From positions 1 to 64,000 of the forward strand of contig DATCLS010000093.1 in the NCBI GenBank assembly GCA_036563805.1: a stretch of 64,000 nt of DNA, written 5' to 3'. This DNA is from DATCLS01 sp036563805. GTDB taxonomy: Bacteria > Actinomycetota > Acidimicrobiia > Acidimicrobiales > VFJN01. Below are positions 18,449-30,004 of this stretch, in pieces (the stretch's first letter is position 1; the number at the start of each line of letters is the position of its first letter). Made by a program: the position numbers and the translations under genes. The notes under the pieces were generated by a model, which saw only the letters and a program-made list of their open reading frames with translations, was not told where the DNA came from and ran no database searches.

Positions 18449-20668
18449 TCAGGCCAGCTCCGCCGGCGCCGCGGTGCGGGCGACCTCGTCCGGCGTCAGC
18501 CGGTAGACCGACATCCGCAGCGGGCCGCCGGGCCAGTCGTCGGGCAGGCCGGCGCGCACCCGGCGCAGCAGGTCGCGGTCGAGCCGGGGCTCGGCGAGCG
18601 GGTGTTCGATCAGGAAGTCGAGGACGTCCGTGTCGACCAGCCGGGCCGCCGGGGCCAGCCGCAGCGACCCCAGCAGCAGCGCCATCTCGAGGTCGTCGAC
18701 CTCCTCCGGCGATGCGGACACCATCAGCTCCTCCATCTCGGCGGGGCTGACGCCGGCTTCGATGTCGGCCACCACGCCGGGCGGGAGGTCGGGGAGGGCG
18801 CCCGCGGCCTCGGGCCCGAACCGGACCCGGTCGGAGCCCTCGACCTGGCGGAGGAGCGCGTCGAACGCCGCGCTGTCGAAGCCCTCGACGACGGGGACGT
18901 CGGCGATCAGCTCGCCGACCGGCGCCACCGCGTTCGAGCCGTCGTCGACCACGACCATCAGCCCGGCGTCGACGGCGTCGGGGTCGACCAGGCGCTCGTC
19001 GTTCACGTAGTGGCGGAACAGGGAGGTGAACCGGATGTCGAGGCCCCGCTCGGTGAGCATCACCCCCAGCCCCTCGGCGGTGCCGTCGAAGTCGATCCCT
19101 CGGTTGAGCACCACGACCTCGCCGTCGAGCTCGGCGCGGTGGTCCATGACCTGGTCGGCGGCGCGCTCGACCAGGGGCCGGGGCACGGGGGAGTAGGCGG
19201 CGGTCATCGTGTTGCTGATCCGGTCGAGCGACGGGTTCACGGCCGCCGGCACGACGATGGCCAGAACCGCGACTCCGGCCAGCGCCGGGCGCACCCCCGG
19301 CCGGGCCAGTGCCGGCCCGAGCGCCGGCAGGCGCCGGGCGGCGTCGGCCAGCCCCAGGCCCAGCGCCAGCACCACGCACAACGTCAGCGGCCACGCCCAG
19401 TGGTAGAGGGGGAGCCGGAACTTCTCCAGCGACTCGGGCACCGCCGACCCGTTGACCAGGCCCCCCAGCGCCAGGATGGCGGCCATCACGACCAGGAGGA
19501 GACGGCGGGGCTCGGCCCGCCGCCACCGGGCGCCGAGCAGGGCCAGCAGCGCCACCACGACCGCGGCCGAGGCCCAGGTGAGCGCCGACGGCCGGTCCAG
19601 CAGCCAGCCGCCCTGGAGCTGGGTCTGGCCCAGCAGCGGCGGCAGGCCGAGGACGTTGGTGACCTGGTAGACGGCCGAGCCGAGGCCGACCGTGGGCCGG
19701 TCGCTGGACCGGGCGAACTCGGCCATGCGGCTGAGGTTGCCGCCGTCGGGGGAGAACTGCTCGACGAGCACCGGCGCCCACAGCACGAGCGCCACGGCCG
19801 CGGCGAGGGCGACCCACCGTCCCAGGTCCCGCCGGGCCTCCCGGTCATGCCAGCGGGCGCGGCCCCACGCGACGGCCCCGACGGCCAGGGCGAGGACGGT
19901 GGCCGCCCCCAGGGCGGGCAGGACGGACAGGTGCTGCTGGGCGGTGAACGTCACCACCGCGGCGGCCAGCGGCAGCAGGCGGACGTCGCCGCACACCAAG
20001 CACCACAGCAGCACCATCGAGCACAGCAGCGGGTAGCCGGCGATGTTGGAGCTGACGGGGTTGACCAGCGAGGCGGCCCCGGTGGTGAACGTGATCGCCC
20101 CCAGGATCACGGCGGCCAGCACGCCGGCGGTGCACCCGAGCTGGCGGAAGATGGCCCACGCCGCCAGCAGCACGCACCCGCCGGTGATCGCCACCGACAC
20201 GACCAGCATGCCGATGGCGGTGCCGAGCAGCCGGACCGGGCCGGCCATCAGGTAGAAGTGCAGCGGCCCCGGGTGGTCGACGTGCTGGTCGGCGCCCACG
20301 TAGTGGGCGGATGTCGAGGGCTGGCCGGTGAGCGGCGTGTGCGACGTGCCGACGTCGAGCGCCCGCAGCGCCATCAGCGCCGGGTCGTTGGCGGGGGCCC
20401 AGTCGGGGGCGGCCCAGGCGAAGGCCAGGGCGGGCGCCAGGAGCAGGACGGCCGCGAACACCGCCGCCCACAGGCGCCCGCGTCGGCCGAGGTCGCGGAG
20501 CCGGTGGACCCGGTGCCGGCCCGCGCCCGCGCCCGCGGCCTTCGCCCCCGCCTCGTCCCCGTCCGCCTCTGCCGGCGCGCCCGGGCCCGGCTCGTCGCCG
20601 GGCGATGACGGGGTGGCCGATGGAACGGCGTCGACAGCTGTCTCGGTGTCGGCCCCCGTCGCCTCCAC
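18449..20668 (-). CDS. Large polytopic membrane protein, probable GT-C glycosyltransferase
   Basis: The 739-residue product has a short acidic N-terminus, about ten to twelve membrane helices and a ~250-residue soluble C-terminal domain. The first outer loop carries ADQHVDHPGPLHFYLMAG, which resembles the loop-1 acidic/His motif of GT-C enzymes that use polyprenyl-phosphate sugars. I do not recognise a named subfamily. The GTG at 20668 lies 9 bases after a TACTGT hexamer, which supports this start; the frame is open further upstream. It is divergent from a second GT-C enzyme at 20940. Together with the upstream GT2 lipid-sugar synthase this suggests a cell-envelope glycan pathway. Confidence 0.75.
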   Translation of the reverse strand: MEATGADTETAVDAVPSATPSSPGDEPGPGAPAEADGDEAGAKAAGAGAGRHRVHRLRDLGRRGRLWAAVFAAVLLLAPALAFAWAAPDWAPANDPALMALRALDVGTSHTPLTGQPSTSAHYVGADQHVDHPGPLHFYLMAGPVRLLGTAIGMLVVSVAITGGCVLLAAWAIFRQLGCTAGVLAAVILGAITFTTGAASLVNPVSSNIAGYPLLCSMVLLWCLVCGDVRLLPLAAAVVTFTAQQHLSVLPALGAATVLALAVGAVAWGRARWHDREARRDLGRWVALAAAVALVLWAPVLVEQFSPDGGNLSRMAEFARSSDRPTVGLGSAVYQVTNVLGLPPLLGQTQLQGGWLLDRPSALTWASAAVVVALLALLGARWRRAEPRRLLLVVMAAILALGGLVNGSAVPESLEKFRLPLYHWAWPLTLCVVLALGLGLADAARRLPALGPALARPGVRPALAGVAVLAIVVPAAVNPSLDRISNTMTAAYSPVPRPLVERAADQVMDHRAELDGEVVVLNRGIDFDGTAEGLGVMLTERGLDIRFTSLFRHYVNDERLVDPDAVDAGLMVVVDDGSNAVAPVGELIADVPVVEGFDSAAFDALLRQVEGSDRVRFGPEAAGALPDLPPGVVADIEAGVSPAEMEELMVSASPEEVDDLEMALLLGSLRLAPAARLVDTDVLDFLIEHPLAEPRLDRDLLRRVRAGLPDDWPGGPLRMSVYRLTPDEVARTAAPAELA

Positions 20669-20677
20669 AGGGGGCGC

Positions 20678-20683
20678 ACAGTA
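20678..20683 (-). promoter_or_regulatory. Leaderless-type -10 hexamer TACTGT for the GT-C gene
   Basis: TACTGT on the minus strand ends 9 bases before the GTG at 20668. Confidence 0.45.
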
Positions 20684-20924
20684 CGCCCCCGCATCGGGGC
20701 CATCAACGCGCGCTGCGTGGGGGCAGCGCCCGGACCTGGGGACGAGCCACGCGGACACGAGCCGGGCGCGGCGCGGAGAGAAGTGGAGGGCGTCGCGGTG
20801 CAGGCCCTCGCCGGTGGCCCGGCCCGGGGGCTTCCCGACCCCGCACCGCCGGCGCACGTCAGACCCGCGTGCGCACGGCTCCGATCGCGTGGTGGGTCCG
20901 GTACCGGGCGTGGCCACCGCCCGG

Positions 20925-20930
20925 TATGTT
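20925..20930 (+). promoter_or_regulatory. Leaderless-type -10 hexamer TATGTT for the GT39-like gene
   Basis: TATGTT ends 9 bases before the ATG at 20940. This is the match closest to the classical TATAAT among the leaderless hexamers here. Confidence 0.5.
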
Positions 20931-20939
20931 CGGCCGGTC

Positions 20940-22643
20940 ATGACCGGCACGGCAGGTGAGGCGACCGCGGGAGGAGCAGCGGCAGGGCCGGAGGACGAGG
21001 CGGGAGGGGCCGGGGCGGGAACGGCCGTGGGGGGAACGGCCGGAGCGGACGGGCCCGCCAAGGGCCGGGCCCGGATCCGGTCCGCCGACGCCGTGCTCGT
21101 CGCCGCCACCGCCGTCGCCGCCGGCCTCCGGTTCTGGGGCCTGGGCCGCCAGAGCTTCTGGTACGACGAGTGGTTGACCGCCCGGGCGGCCTTCGGCACC
21201 CCCGGCGACCTGTACCGGTACGTGACCGGCCAGGCCGGCATCCCGCCGACCTACTTCGGCATCGTCTGGCTCTGGGCCCGGGCGTTCGGCGAGGGCGAGC
21301 TCGCCCTTCGCGGCCTCTCGGCGCTGGCCGGCGTGGCCACCGTCCCCGTCGCCTTCCTCGCCGCCCGCCGGCTGGGCCTGAGCCCGGCCGTGGCCCGGAC
21401 CGTGGCCGTCCTGGTGGCGGTCAACCCCATGCTCGTCTGGTACGGGCAGGAGGCCCGGCCCTACAGCATCGTCGCCCTGCTCGGGGCGCTGTCGGTGTGG
21501 GCGCTGGCCCGGGTGCTCGACCGGGGCGAGCTCCGCGACGTGCGGGTCTGGGCGCTCGTTGCCGCCGTCACCGTCGCCTTCCACTACTTCGCCGCCTTCT
21601 TCGTGGCCGCCGAGGCGGTCGTCGTCGCGCTGCGCCTCCGGTCGCCGCGCCTCGGGCTGCGGGGCCTCGGGTCGCCGGGCCCCGCGCCCGAGCCCGGATC
21701 GTGGCGGCCGACCGGCCGGGAGCTCGCCGCCACGTTCTGGCCCGCGGCCGTGGTCCTCGCCGCGCTGGCGCCGTTCGCGGTCCGGCAGTTCTTGCGCCGG
21801 GGCAACCACGACTGGATCAGCGGCGTCTCCCTCCCCACCCGCCTGGGCGAAGCCGGCCGATCCGCCCTGATCGGGCCCAGCTTCCCGAGCCGCGGGCTGT
21901 GGGTGGCGGCCGCCGTGGTGGTCGCGGCGGCGGTCCCGCTGCTCGTGCGCCGCGGCGACCGCGGCGAGCGCCGGGCGGCGGCCCTCCTCGCCGGCCTGGC
22001 GCTGGCCTCGGTGGCGCTCGGGCTGGCCGCCGCGGTCGTCGGCGTCGACGTCGTCCTCGGCCGCTACCTGATCGTCGCGCTCGTCCCGCTGGCCGTGGCC
22101 GTGGCGGCCGGCCTGGCCGCGGCCCGGGTGCCCTGCGGGGTCACGGTCGCCGCCGTCGCCGCCCTGTGCGGCCTGTCCGTCACCGCGGTGGCCGGCGTCG
22201 CCCGCGACCCCGACCTGCAGCGCGCCGACTGGAACGCCGTGGCCGCCGCCCACGACGCCGCCGCCGTGCCCGGGGAGGCGCGGCTGCTCGTCCTCAACAC
22301 CCACGCCGTCCTCGTCCAGCCGGTCGGGTGGTACCTCGACGAGGCCCGGGTGCTCGGGCCCGACGAGGAGGCCGTGGTCGAGCAGATCGACGTCGTCTAC
22401 GCGCGGCCGCCCGCCAAGCCGTGCAACTTCCTCGTCGGCATGGCGTGCAGCCTGCTGTGGCTGGGCACGCCCCCGCCCGAGCCCCTGGCCGGCGACCTCG
22501 TCCTCGAGGAGCGGGTCGAGCTCGACCAGTTCTTCCTCGACCGGTACCGGCTGCGCCACCCCCGGCGGGCGGCGGCCCGCGACGTGGTGCCGGAGGCGTT
22601 CCACGAGCACATGCTCGTGTTCGTCAGCGCCCCAGCCGCGTAG
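20940..22643 (+). CDS. GT39/ArnT-like membrane glycosyltransferase (PMT_2 family)
   Basis: The 567-residue protein is a GT-C membrane enzyme expected to move a sugar from a polyprenyl-phosphate carrier to an acceptor outside the membrane. After a ~45-residue disordered start come the first helix and the loop QSFWYDEWLTA, whose Asp-Glu pair is the catalytic signature. NPMLVWYGQEARPYSI follows, as in the PMT_2 family, along with about ten more helices and a C-terminal soluble region. The frame is open for ~200 codons upstream, but ATG at 20940 follows a TATGTT hexamer with leaderless spacing. Divergent from the other GT-C gene. Confidence 0.88.
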   Translation: MTGTAGEATAGGAAAGPEDEAGGAGAGTAVGGTAGADGPAKGRARIRSADAVLVAATAVAAGLRFWGLGRQSFWYDEWLTARAAFGTPGDLYRYVTGQAGIPPTYFGIVWLWARAFGEGELALRGLSALAGVATVPVAFLAARRLGLSPAVARTVAVLVAVNPMLVWYGQEARPYSIVALLGALSVWALARVLDRGELRDVRVWALVAAVTVAFHYFAAFFVAAEAVVVALRLRSPRLGLRGLGSPGPAPEPGSWRPTGRELAATFWPAAVVLAALAPFAVRQFLRRGNHDWISGVSLPTRLGEAGRSALIGPSFPSRGLWVAAAVVVAAAVPLLVRRGDRGERRAAALLAGLALASVALGLAAAVVGVDVVLGRYLIVALVPLAVAVAAGLAAARVPCGVTVAAVAALCGLSVTAVAGVARDPDLQRADWNAVAAAHDAAAVPGEARLLVLNTHAVLVQPVGWYLDEARVLGPDEEAVVEQIDVVYARPPAKPCNFLVGMACSLLWLGTPPPEPLAGDLVLEERVELDQFFLDRYRLRHPRRAAARDVVPEAFHEHMLVFVSAPAA

Positions 22644-22688
22644 CCGCTGGCCACGCTGGGTGGTTCGGGGAGGCCGGGGGCTGACCGC

Positions 22689-22694
22689 TACCCT
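22689..22694 (+). promoter_or_regulatory. -10 hexamer TACCCT before the radical SAM gene
   Basis: TACCCT overlaps the first base of a TTG at 22694 and ends 11 bases before the in-frame ATG at 22706. The message would therefore begin near the ATG, favouring it as the true start. Confidence 0.4.
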
Positions 22695-22705
22695 TGTCCA
22701 ACGAG

Positions 22706-24660
<1,955 letters not shown>

Positions 24661-24664
<4 letters not shown>

Positions 24665-25407
24665 AGGCCCTCCGGATCCGGTACTCGAAGCTGGGAAAGA
24701 TCCGGTTCACGAGCCACCGCGACGTCGCTCGCATCTGGGAGCGCAGCCTCCGTCGCTCGCAGATCCCCATCGCCTACACCGAGGGGTTCGCGCCGCGCCC
24801 CAAGCTGAGCTTCGGGCTGGCGCTGTCGACCGGCTACGAGTCGCTCGGCGAGTACCTCGACGTCTTCCTGCGGCCGGAGGAGGCCGGCGACCTCGACCTC
24901 GCCGAGGTGCCCGACCGCCTGGCCGCCGGCCTGCCCGAGGGCATCGAGGTGCAGGCCGTGGTGCCCCTCGACGCGGGGGCCGAGTCGCTCCAGCAGACCG
25001 TGACCAGCTGCACCTGGCACATCGAGATCGGAGGTGTGGGGCCCGCCGACGTCCAGCGGACGCTCGACGTCGCCCTGGCCGCCACCGAGCTGCCGCTGAC
25101 CCGTGAGCGCAAGGGGCGCACCGTCACCGACGACGTGCGCCCTGCCGTCGTGTCCGCCCACGTGATCGGGCCGACCGACGGGCCTCACGGGCCCGGCACC
25201 ACGATCGAGGTCGAGCTCGGCACCCAGCCGCGCGCCCTGCGCCCGGCCGAGCTCATCGCCGCGATCTGCCCGCCCGACGCCCCGTGGCCGTTGGTGCGGG
25301 TTCTGAGAGTTCACCAGTGGACGCAGGCTGGCGGCGCCCGACGGGAGGTCCTTCCCCTCCCGTCGGCAGCGACGCCGCCTCCGCACGCCGAGGTGCGTGC
25401 GTCATGA
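24661..25407 (+). CDS. TIGR03936 / DUF2344 protein, partner of the radical SAM enzyme
   Basis: The 248-residue product shows the family signature YSKLGKIRFTSHRDVARIWE, then RRSQIPIAYTEGFAPRPKLS and FGLALSTGYESLGEYLDV. In some organisms it is fused to the radical SAM protein; here it is a separate gene joined by a four-base overlap. Function unknown, perhaps RNA-related given its constant link with ribosomal genes. The last ~35 residues are variable. Confidence 0.93.
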
Positions 25408-25422
25408 GAAGGGAAACCACCC

Positions 25423-27945
25423 ATGTCCGACAGAGACGCTCCCAGCGGTGCGGAGGCGCCCGGACCCGGTCCTGACACGACGGCCGCGGCCGCACCCCGC
25501 CCCGCCGACTCGGGCACCCCTCCGGTGGCCGGCAACGGGGCGTCGCCGACGGCGGCCCCCGCATCGGCCCCGGCGAGCGCACCGACCCCGCCGCCCCTGC
25601 CGGGCGGACCGAGCCGGTCGGGCGGGTCCCGGCCCGCCACCGCGGTCGGCGACCCGACCGGCGGTGACGGCGACGGGGCCGGCTCCGGCGAGGGCTCCGG
25701 TCCGAGCTCCGACTCGGGCTCTGGCCAGGGCGCCGGTTCTGGTCAGGTCTCCGGTCAGGGCTCGGGCGACCCGACCCGCAAGCGCCGGCGCCGGGGCTCC
25801 CGGGGCGGGCGCAAGCGCAACAAGGCGCGCGCCGCGTACGACGGCGGCGCCGACCAGACCGGCGGCGACGGCTCGCCAACGGCCGACGCGGCCGGTACAG
25901 CCGGCGGCGCGTCCGGCGCATCCGCCACCGCCTCCACAACCGGCTCCGCCGACGCTCCGTCCTCCAGCACGGCCGACGCCGGGGGCGGCACGGCCTCCGG
26001 CGACGGCCGGTCCGGCGCCGCGGTCGCCAAGCCCGATGCCGTCAAGCCCGCCGCCGCCCAGACCGACGCCGGCCCCGCCACCGAGGCCGGGGGCCGGGCC
26101 GCGCCCGCGGCCGCGGCCAAGGAGGCCGAGACGTCCGCCGCCGGCGACGGGCCCGCCAAGCCGGCCAAGCCCGAGTTGCCCGACCCGGCGGGCGCTCGCA
26201 CCGACGGCGCCAAGTCGGGCCGCAACCGGAGGCGCCGGCGTGGCGGCTCCGGCACCGCGTCCGCCGACGCCACGTCCGACGCCGCCGCCAAGCCGGCCGC
26301 CAAGGTCGACGGCCAGGCCGAGGGCGCCACCGACGACCGCACCCCCGAGCTGCCCGACCCGCCCGGCGAGGGCCGTCCGTCGGTCGCCGCCGCAGCCCGG
26401 GCCCTCGTGCCCAAGGTGCCGCCGCCGCGACCCAAGCCGAAGATCGGCGACAGCATCCCGCCCGAGGCGCTGCGCCAGGCCGAGTCCAAGCAGGCCGCCA
26501 AGAAGGACGGCGAGGGCGGCGGGGGTCGCCGCAAGCGCCGCCGCCGGGGCGGCCGGGGCAAGGGCGCCAAGCCCGAGAACAACCGGCCGGTCGAGGCCGT
26601 CCTCACGTCGGGCGTCGAGCTCGACGAGGCCACGATCGAGAAGCGCAAGGGCCGCGAGCGCAAGGGCCGGCCGGTCGGCCGCTACTCGATGTGCGTGCAC
26701 GTGACCGAGCAGGCCACGCAGATCGCGGTCATGGAGGGCCGAGCGCTCATCGAGCACTACGTGTCCCGGCCCTCCGACGACATCTCGCAGATCCACGGGA
26801 ACATCTACCTGGGCCGGGTCCAGAACGTGCTGCCCGGCATGGAGGCGGCGTTCGTCGACATCGGCACGCCCAAGAACGCGGTGCTGTACCGGGGCGACGT
26901 CCACTACGACCCCGAGGACGTCGAGCGCCGGGGCCAGACCCCCCGCATCGAGGACATGCTGCGGGCCGGCCAGACGATCGTCTGCCAGGTCACCAAGAAC
27001 CCGATCGGGGCCAAGGGCGCTCGCCTCACCCAGGAGGTCTCGCTGCCCGGTCGCTTCGTCGTGCTCATCCCCAACTCGTCGACCTACGGCATCTCCAAGC
27101 GGCTGCCCGACGACGAGCGCAAGCGGCTCCGCCAGATCCTCGACAAGGTCAAGCCGGCCGAGCACGGCATCATCGTCCGGACTGCGGCGCAGAACGTGAC
27201 GTCCGAGGAGATCGAGGACGACGTGCTGCGCCTCGCCGAGCAGTGGAAGCAGATCGACGCGCTGGCCAAGCGGTCGAAGGCGCCGGCCCTCCTCTACCGC
27301 GAGCCCGACATGGCGGTCCGGGTCATCCGCGAGGAGTTCAACCAGGACTACCGCAACGTCGCCATCGACGACCCGGCCCTGTTCCAGGCCGTGCGCGACT
27401 ACGTCTCGTCGATCAGCCCCGAGCTGGCCGACCGGGTCGAGCTCTACGACCCGGAGAAGGAGTCGCTGCCGCTGTTCGAGCGCTACCACGTGCATGAGCA
27501 GCTCCACAAGGCGCTCGACCGCAAGGTGTGGCTGCCGTCGGGCGGCTCGCTGATCATCGAGCACACCGAGGCCCTGACGGTTATCGACGTCAACACCGGC
27601 AAGAACGTGGGCCGCTCGAGCCTCGAGGAGACCGTGTTCAAGAACAACCTCGAGGCCGCGGTCGAGATCGCCCGCCAGCTCCGCCTGCGCGACATCGGTG
27701 GGATCATCGTCATCGACTTCATCGACATGGAGCGCAAGGACAACCGCGACGAGGTGGTCAAGGTGTTCCGCGAAGCGCTCGCCCGCGACAAGACCCGCAC
27801 CCAGGTGTTCGAGATCTCCGAGCTCGGCCTGTGCGAGATGACCCGCAAGCGCATCGGCGAGGGCCTGCTCGAGTCGTTCGCCCAGCAGTGCCCGATGTGC
27901 GAGGGCCGCGGCATCACGATCGACGAGGAGTTGCTGCCGACGTGA
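25423..27945 (+). CDS. rne: Ribonuclease E/G family endoribonuclease
   Basis: This enzyme cuts single-stranded RNA in mRNA decay and rRNA/tRNA maturation. The 840-residue protein has a ~400-residue low-complexity N-terminus with three Arg/Lys clusters (near residues 122-135, 266-274 and 365-380). Then comes the S1-domain start IYLGRVQNVLPGMEAAFVDIG, the 5'-sensor/RNase H-like region and the catalytic acidic segments TVIDVNTGKNVG and GGIIVIDFIDM. The zinc-link C-P-M-C lies near the C-terminus. It ends right after the zinc link, so the extra domain is at the N-terminus, as in other actinobacterial RNase E. The ATG follows a GAAGGGA site. Confidence 0.95.
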   Translation: MSDRDAPSGAEAPGPGPDTTAAAAPRPADSGTPPVAGNGASPTAAPASAPASAPTPPPLPGGPSRSGGSRPATAVGDPTGGDGDGAGSGEGSGPSSDSGSGQGAGSGQVSGQGSGDPTRKRRRRGSRGGRKRNKARAAYDGGADQTGGDGSPTADAAGTAGGASGASATASTTGSADAPSSSTADAGGGTASGDGRSGAAVAKPDAVKPAAAQTDAGPATEAGGRAAPAAAAKEAETSAAGDGPAKPAKPELPDPAGARTDGAKSGRNRRRRRGGSGTASADATSDAAAKPAAKVDGQAEGATDDRTPELPDPPGEGRPSVAAAARALVPKVPPPRPKPKIGDSIPPEALRQAESKQAAKKDGEGGGGRRKRRRRGGRGKGAKPENNRPVEAVLTSGVELDEATIEKRKGRERKGRPVGRYSMCVHVTEQATQIAVMEGRALIEHYVSRPSDDISQIHGNIYLGRVQNVLPGMEAAFVDIGTPKNAVLYRGDVHYDPEDVERRGQTPRIEDMLRAGQTIVCQVTKNPIGAKGARLTQEVSLPGRFVVLIPNSSTYGISKRLPDDERKRLRQILDKVKPAEHGIIVRTAAQNVTSEEIEDDVLRLAEQWKQIDALAKRSKAPALLYREPDMAVRVIREEFNQDYRNVAIDDPALFQAVRDYVSSISPELADRVELYDPEKESLPLFERYHVHEQLHKALDRKVWLPSGGSLIIEHTEALTVIDVNTGKNVGRSSLEETVFKNNLEAAVEIARQLRLRDIGGIIVIDFIDMERKDNRDEVVKVFREALARDKTRTQVFEISELGLCEMTRKRIGEGLLESFAQQCPMCEGRGITIDEELLPT

Positions 27946-27955
27946 GCGGGGCGTG

Positions 27956-27961
27956 TAGGCT
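27956..27961 (+). promoter_or_regulatory. -10 hexamer TAGGCT before rplU
   Basis: TAGGCT lies 33 bases before the rplU ATG and 12 bases before an in-frame GTG (27974). The transcript would start near 27968, leaving a short leader with a GACGAGG ribosome binding site. Confidence 0.4.
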
Positions 27962-27994
27962 GTTCCGTCCCCTGTGAGCGCCGACGAGGTTCGC

Positions 27995-28300
27995 ATGTAC
28001 GCAGTCATCAAGACCGGTGGGAAGCAGTACCGGGTCGAAGAGGGTCAGACGCTCGACGTCGAGCGGCTCGGCGACGATGACGAGGTCGAGCTGACCCCCG
28101 TGCTGCTCGTCGACGGCGACACCGTGCTGGCCACGCCAGGCGACCTCCAGGGCGCCACCGTGACGGCCCGGGTCGTGGGCGAGCGCAAGGGCCCCAAGGT
28201 CACGGGTTTCACCTACAAGGCCAAGACCAACCAGCGGCGCCGGTGGGGCCACCGGCAGCGCTACTCGACGATCGAGATCACCGGCATCTCCAAGGGTTAG
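27995..28300 (+). CDS. rplU: 50S ribosomal protein L21
   Basis: The 101-residue protein is a standard bL21: [18 protein letters not shown] at the start, then the conserved basic stretch [19 protein letters not shown]. It binds 23S rRNA. The in-frame GTG at 27974 would add seven residues, but ATG at 27995 matches the family and has the ribosome binding site. Ten bases before rpmA, in the usual rplU-rpmA-obgE order. Confidence 0.98.
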   Translation: MYAVIKTGGKQYRVEEGQTLDVERLGDDDEVELTPVLLVDGDTVLATPGDLQGATVTARVVGERKGPKVTGFTYKAKTNQRRRWGHRQRYSTIEITGISKG

Positions 28301-28310
28301 GTGCAACGAC

Positions 28311-28577
28311 ATGTCCAAGACCAAGGGCGCCGGCTCCACCAAGAACGGGCGCGACTCCCACAGCAAGCGCCTCGGCGTGAAGGCCTTCGATGGCACGCTG
28401 GTCACCGCGGGCTCGATCCTCGTGCGCCAGCGGGGCACCCGCTTCCACCCGGGTGAGAACGTCGGCATCGGCAGCGACGACACCCTGTACGCCCGCGCCG
28501 ACGGCCGGGTGAAGTTCGGCCAGCGGCGCGGCCGCAAGCTGGTCGACGTCCTCCCGGCCGACGCGGCCGGGTCCTAG
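28311..28577 (+). CDS. rpmA: 50S ribosomal protein L27
   Basis: The 88-residue bL27 protein sits near the peptidyl transferase centre. Signatures are [20 protein letters not shown] and [16 protein letters not shown]. The N-terminus reads Met-Ser-Lys-Thr instead of the common Met-Ala-His-Lys, and there is no cleavable extension of the Firmicutes type. Confidence 0.98.
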   Translation: MSKTKGAGSTKNGRDSHSKRLGVKAFDGTLVTAGSILVRQRGTRFHPGENVGIGSDDTLYARADGRVKFGQRRGRKLVDVLPADAAGS

Positions 28578-28613
28578 GCCGCGGGGCCGACCGGCCCCGG
28601 GCCCGATCCTCCG

Positions 28614-29876
28614 GTGTCCCAGTTCGTCGACGAGTGCGGCCTCCACGTGAAGGCCGGCGACGGCGGCGCCGGGGCGGTGTCGTTCCGCCGCGAGGCGCAC
28701 GTCGCGCGCGGCGGCCCGGATGGTGGCGACGGCGGCGACGGCGGCGACGTCTGGCTGGTCGCCGACCACAACGTCGCCTCGTTGCTCGCGTTCAAGGACC
28801 AGCCGTTCCGGCGGGCCGGCGACGGCGCCCACGGCATGGGCAAGCACCGGCACGGCGCTGCCGGCGCCGACGCCATCGTCCCCGTGCCCGAGGGCACGAC
28901 CGTGCTCGATCGCGACGGCACGGTCCTCGCCGACCTGGTGGCCACCGGCGACCGCTACCTGGCCGCCGAGGGCGGCCGGGGCGGGCGGGGCAACGCCCGC
29001 TTCCTGTCCAACCGCCGGCGGGCGCCCGGCTTCGCCGAGCAGGGCGAGGAGGGTGAGGACCGGTGGCTGCGGCTCGAGCTCAAGCTGCTGGCCGACGTGG
29101 CGCTGGTCGGGTTCCCCAACGTCGGGAAGTCCACGCTGATCAGCCGCATCTCGGCCGCCAAGCCCAAGGTGGCCGACTACCCGTTCACCACGCTCGAGCC
29201 CCACCTCGGCGTCGTGCGCACGAGCGACGGCGACGAGTACGTCGTGGCCGACGTGCCCGGTCTCATCGAGGGCGCCAGCGAGGGCCGGGGCCTGGGCCAC
29301 CGATTCCTCCGCCACATCGAGCGGGCCCGGGTGCTGTGCGTGCTGCTCGATTTGGCGCCGCTGGCCGAGCGCCCGCCGGCCGAGCAGTTGACCGTGCTGC
29401 TCGACGAGCTGGAGGCCTACCGGCCGGAGCTGGCCCGCCGACCCCGGATCGTGGTCGGCAGCCGGGCCGACCTGGCCGAGGGCGGCCCCGAGCGGGCGCT
29501 GGACGCCGCCGGCGACGCGCCCGTCGACCTGGTGGTGTCGGCCGTGACCGGCCACGGCATCGATCGGCTGGTCGGGCGCCTGGCCGACGAGGTGCGCGCC
29601 GCCCGGGCCGCGGTGCCGGACCGGGGCCAGTTCGTCGTCCACCGGCCGGTGCGCGAGGGCTACGAGGTCTACCGCGACGGGGCCGAGTGGGTCGTGGAGG
29701 GCCGGGAGGCCGTCCGGGCCGTGGCGCTGTCCGACCTCACCCGGCCCGACGCCCTGGCCGAGGCCCAGCGCCGGCTCCGACGCCTGGGCATCGACCGGGC
29801 GCTGGCCCGGGCCGGCGCCCAGCCGGGCGACCCCGTGCGCATCGGCTCGCTCACGTTCGACTACCAGGACGATTGA
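28614..29876 (+). CDS. obgE: Obg-family GTPase ObgE/CgtA
   Basis: Obg is a ribosome-assembly GTPase. The 420-residue protein has the glycine-rich Obg fold (RREAHVARGGPDGGDGGDGG), a G domain with P-loop GFPNVGKST, DYPFTTLEPHLGV and DVPGLIEGA, and a C-terminal OCT domain (about residues 335-420). All three domains are complete. GTG start 36 bases after rpmA. Confidence 0.97.
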   Translation: MSQFVDECGLHVKAGDGGAGAVSFRREAHVARGGPDGGDGGDGGDVWLVADHNVASLLAFKDQPFRRAGDGAHGMGKHRHGAAGADAIVPVPEGTTVLDRDGTVLADLVATGDRYLAAEGGRGGRGNARFLSNRRRAPGFAEQGEEGEDRWLRLELKLLADVALVGFPNVGKSTLISRISAAKPKVADYPFTTLEPHLGVVRTSDGDEYVVADVPGLIEGASEGRGLGHRFLRHIERARVLCVLLDLAPLAERPPAEQLTVLLDELEAYRPELARRPRIVVGSRADLAEGGPERALDAAGDAPVDLVVSAVTGHGIDRLVGRLADEVRAARAAVPDRGQFVVHRPVREGYEVYRDGAEWVVEGREAVRAVALSDLTRPDALAEAQRRLRRLGIDRALARAGAQPGDPVRIGSLTFDYQDD

Positions 29877-30004
29877 CCGGATCGGGGGCGGGATCTCGTG
29901 CGGCCTCCCGCGGCTGCGAGCGCGAGGATTGAGGGACCTATGAGGGCTGGTTCCGCCGCAGCTTCCACCACACCTGCCGCCGCGTCCCCATCCGTCCACC
30001 TCCC

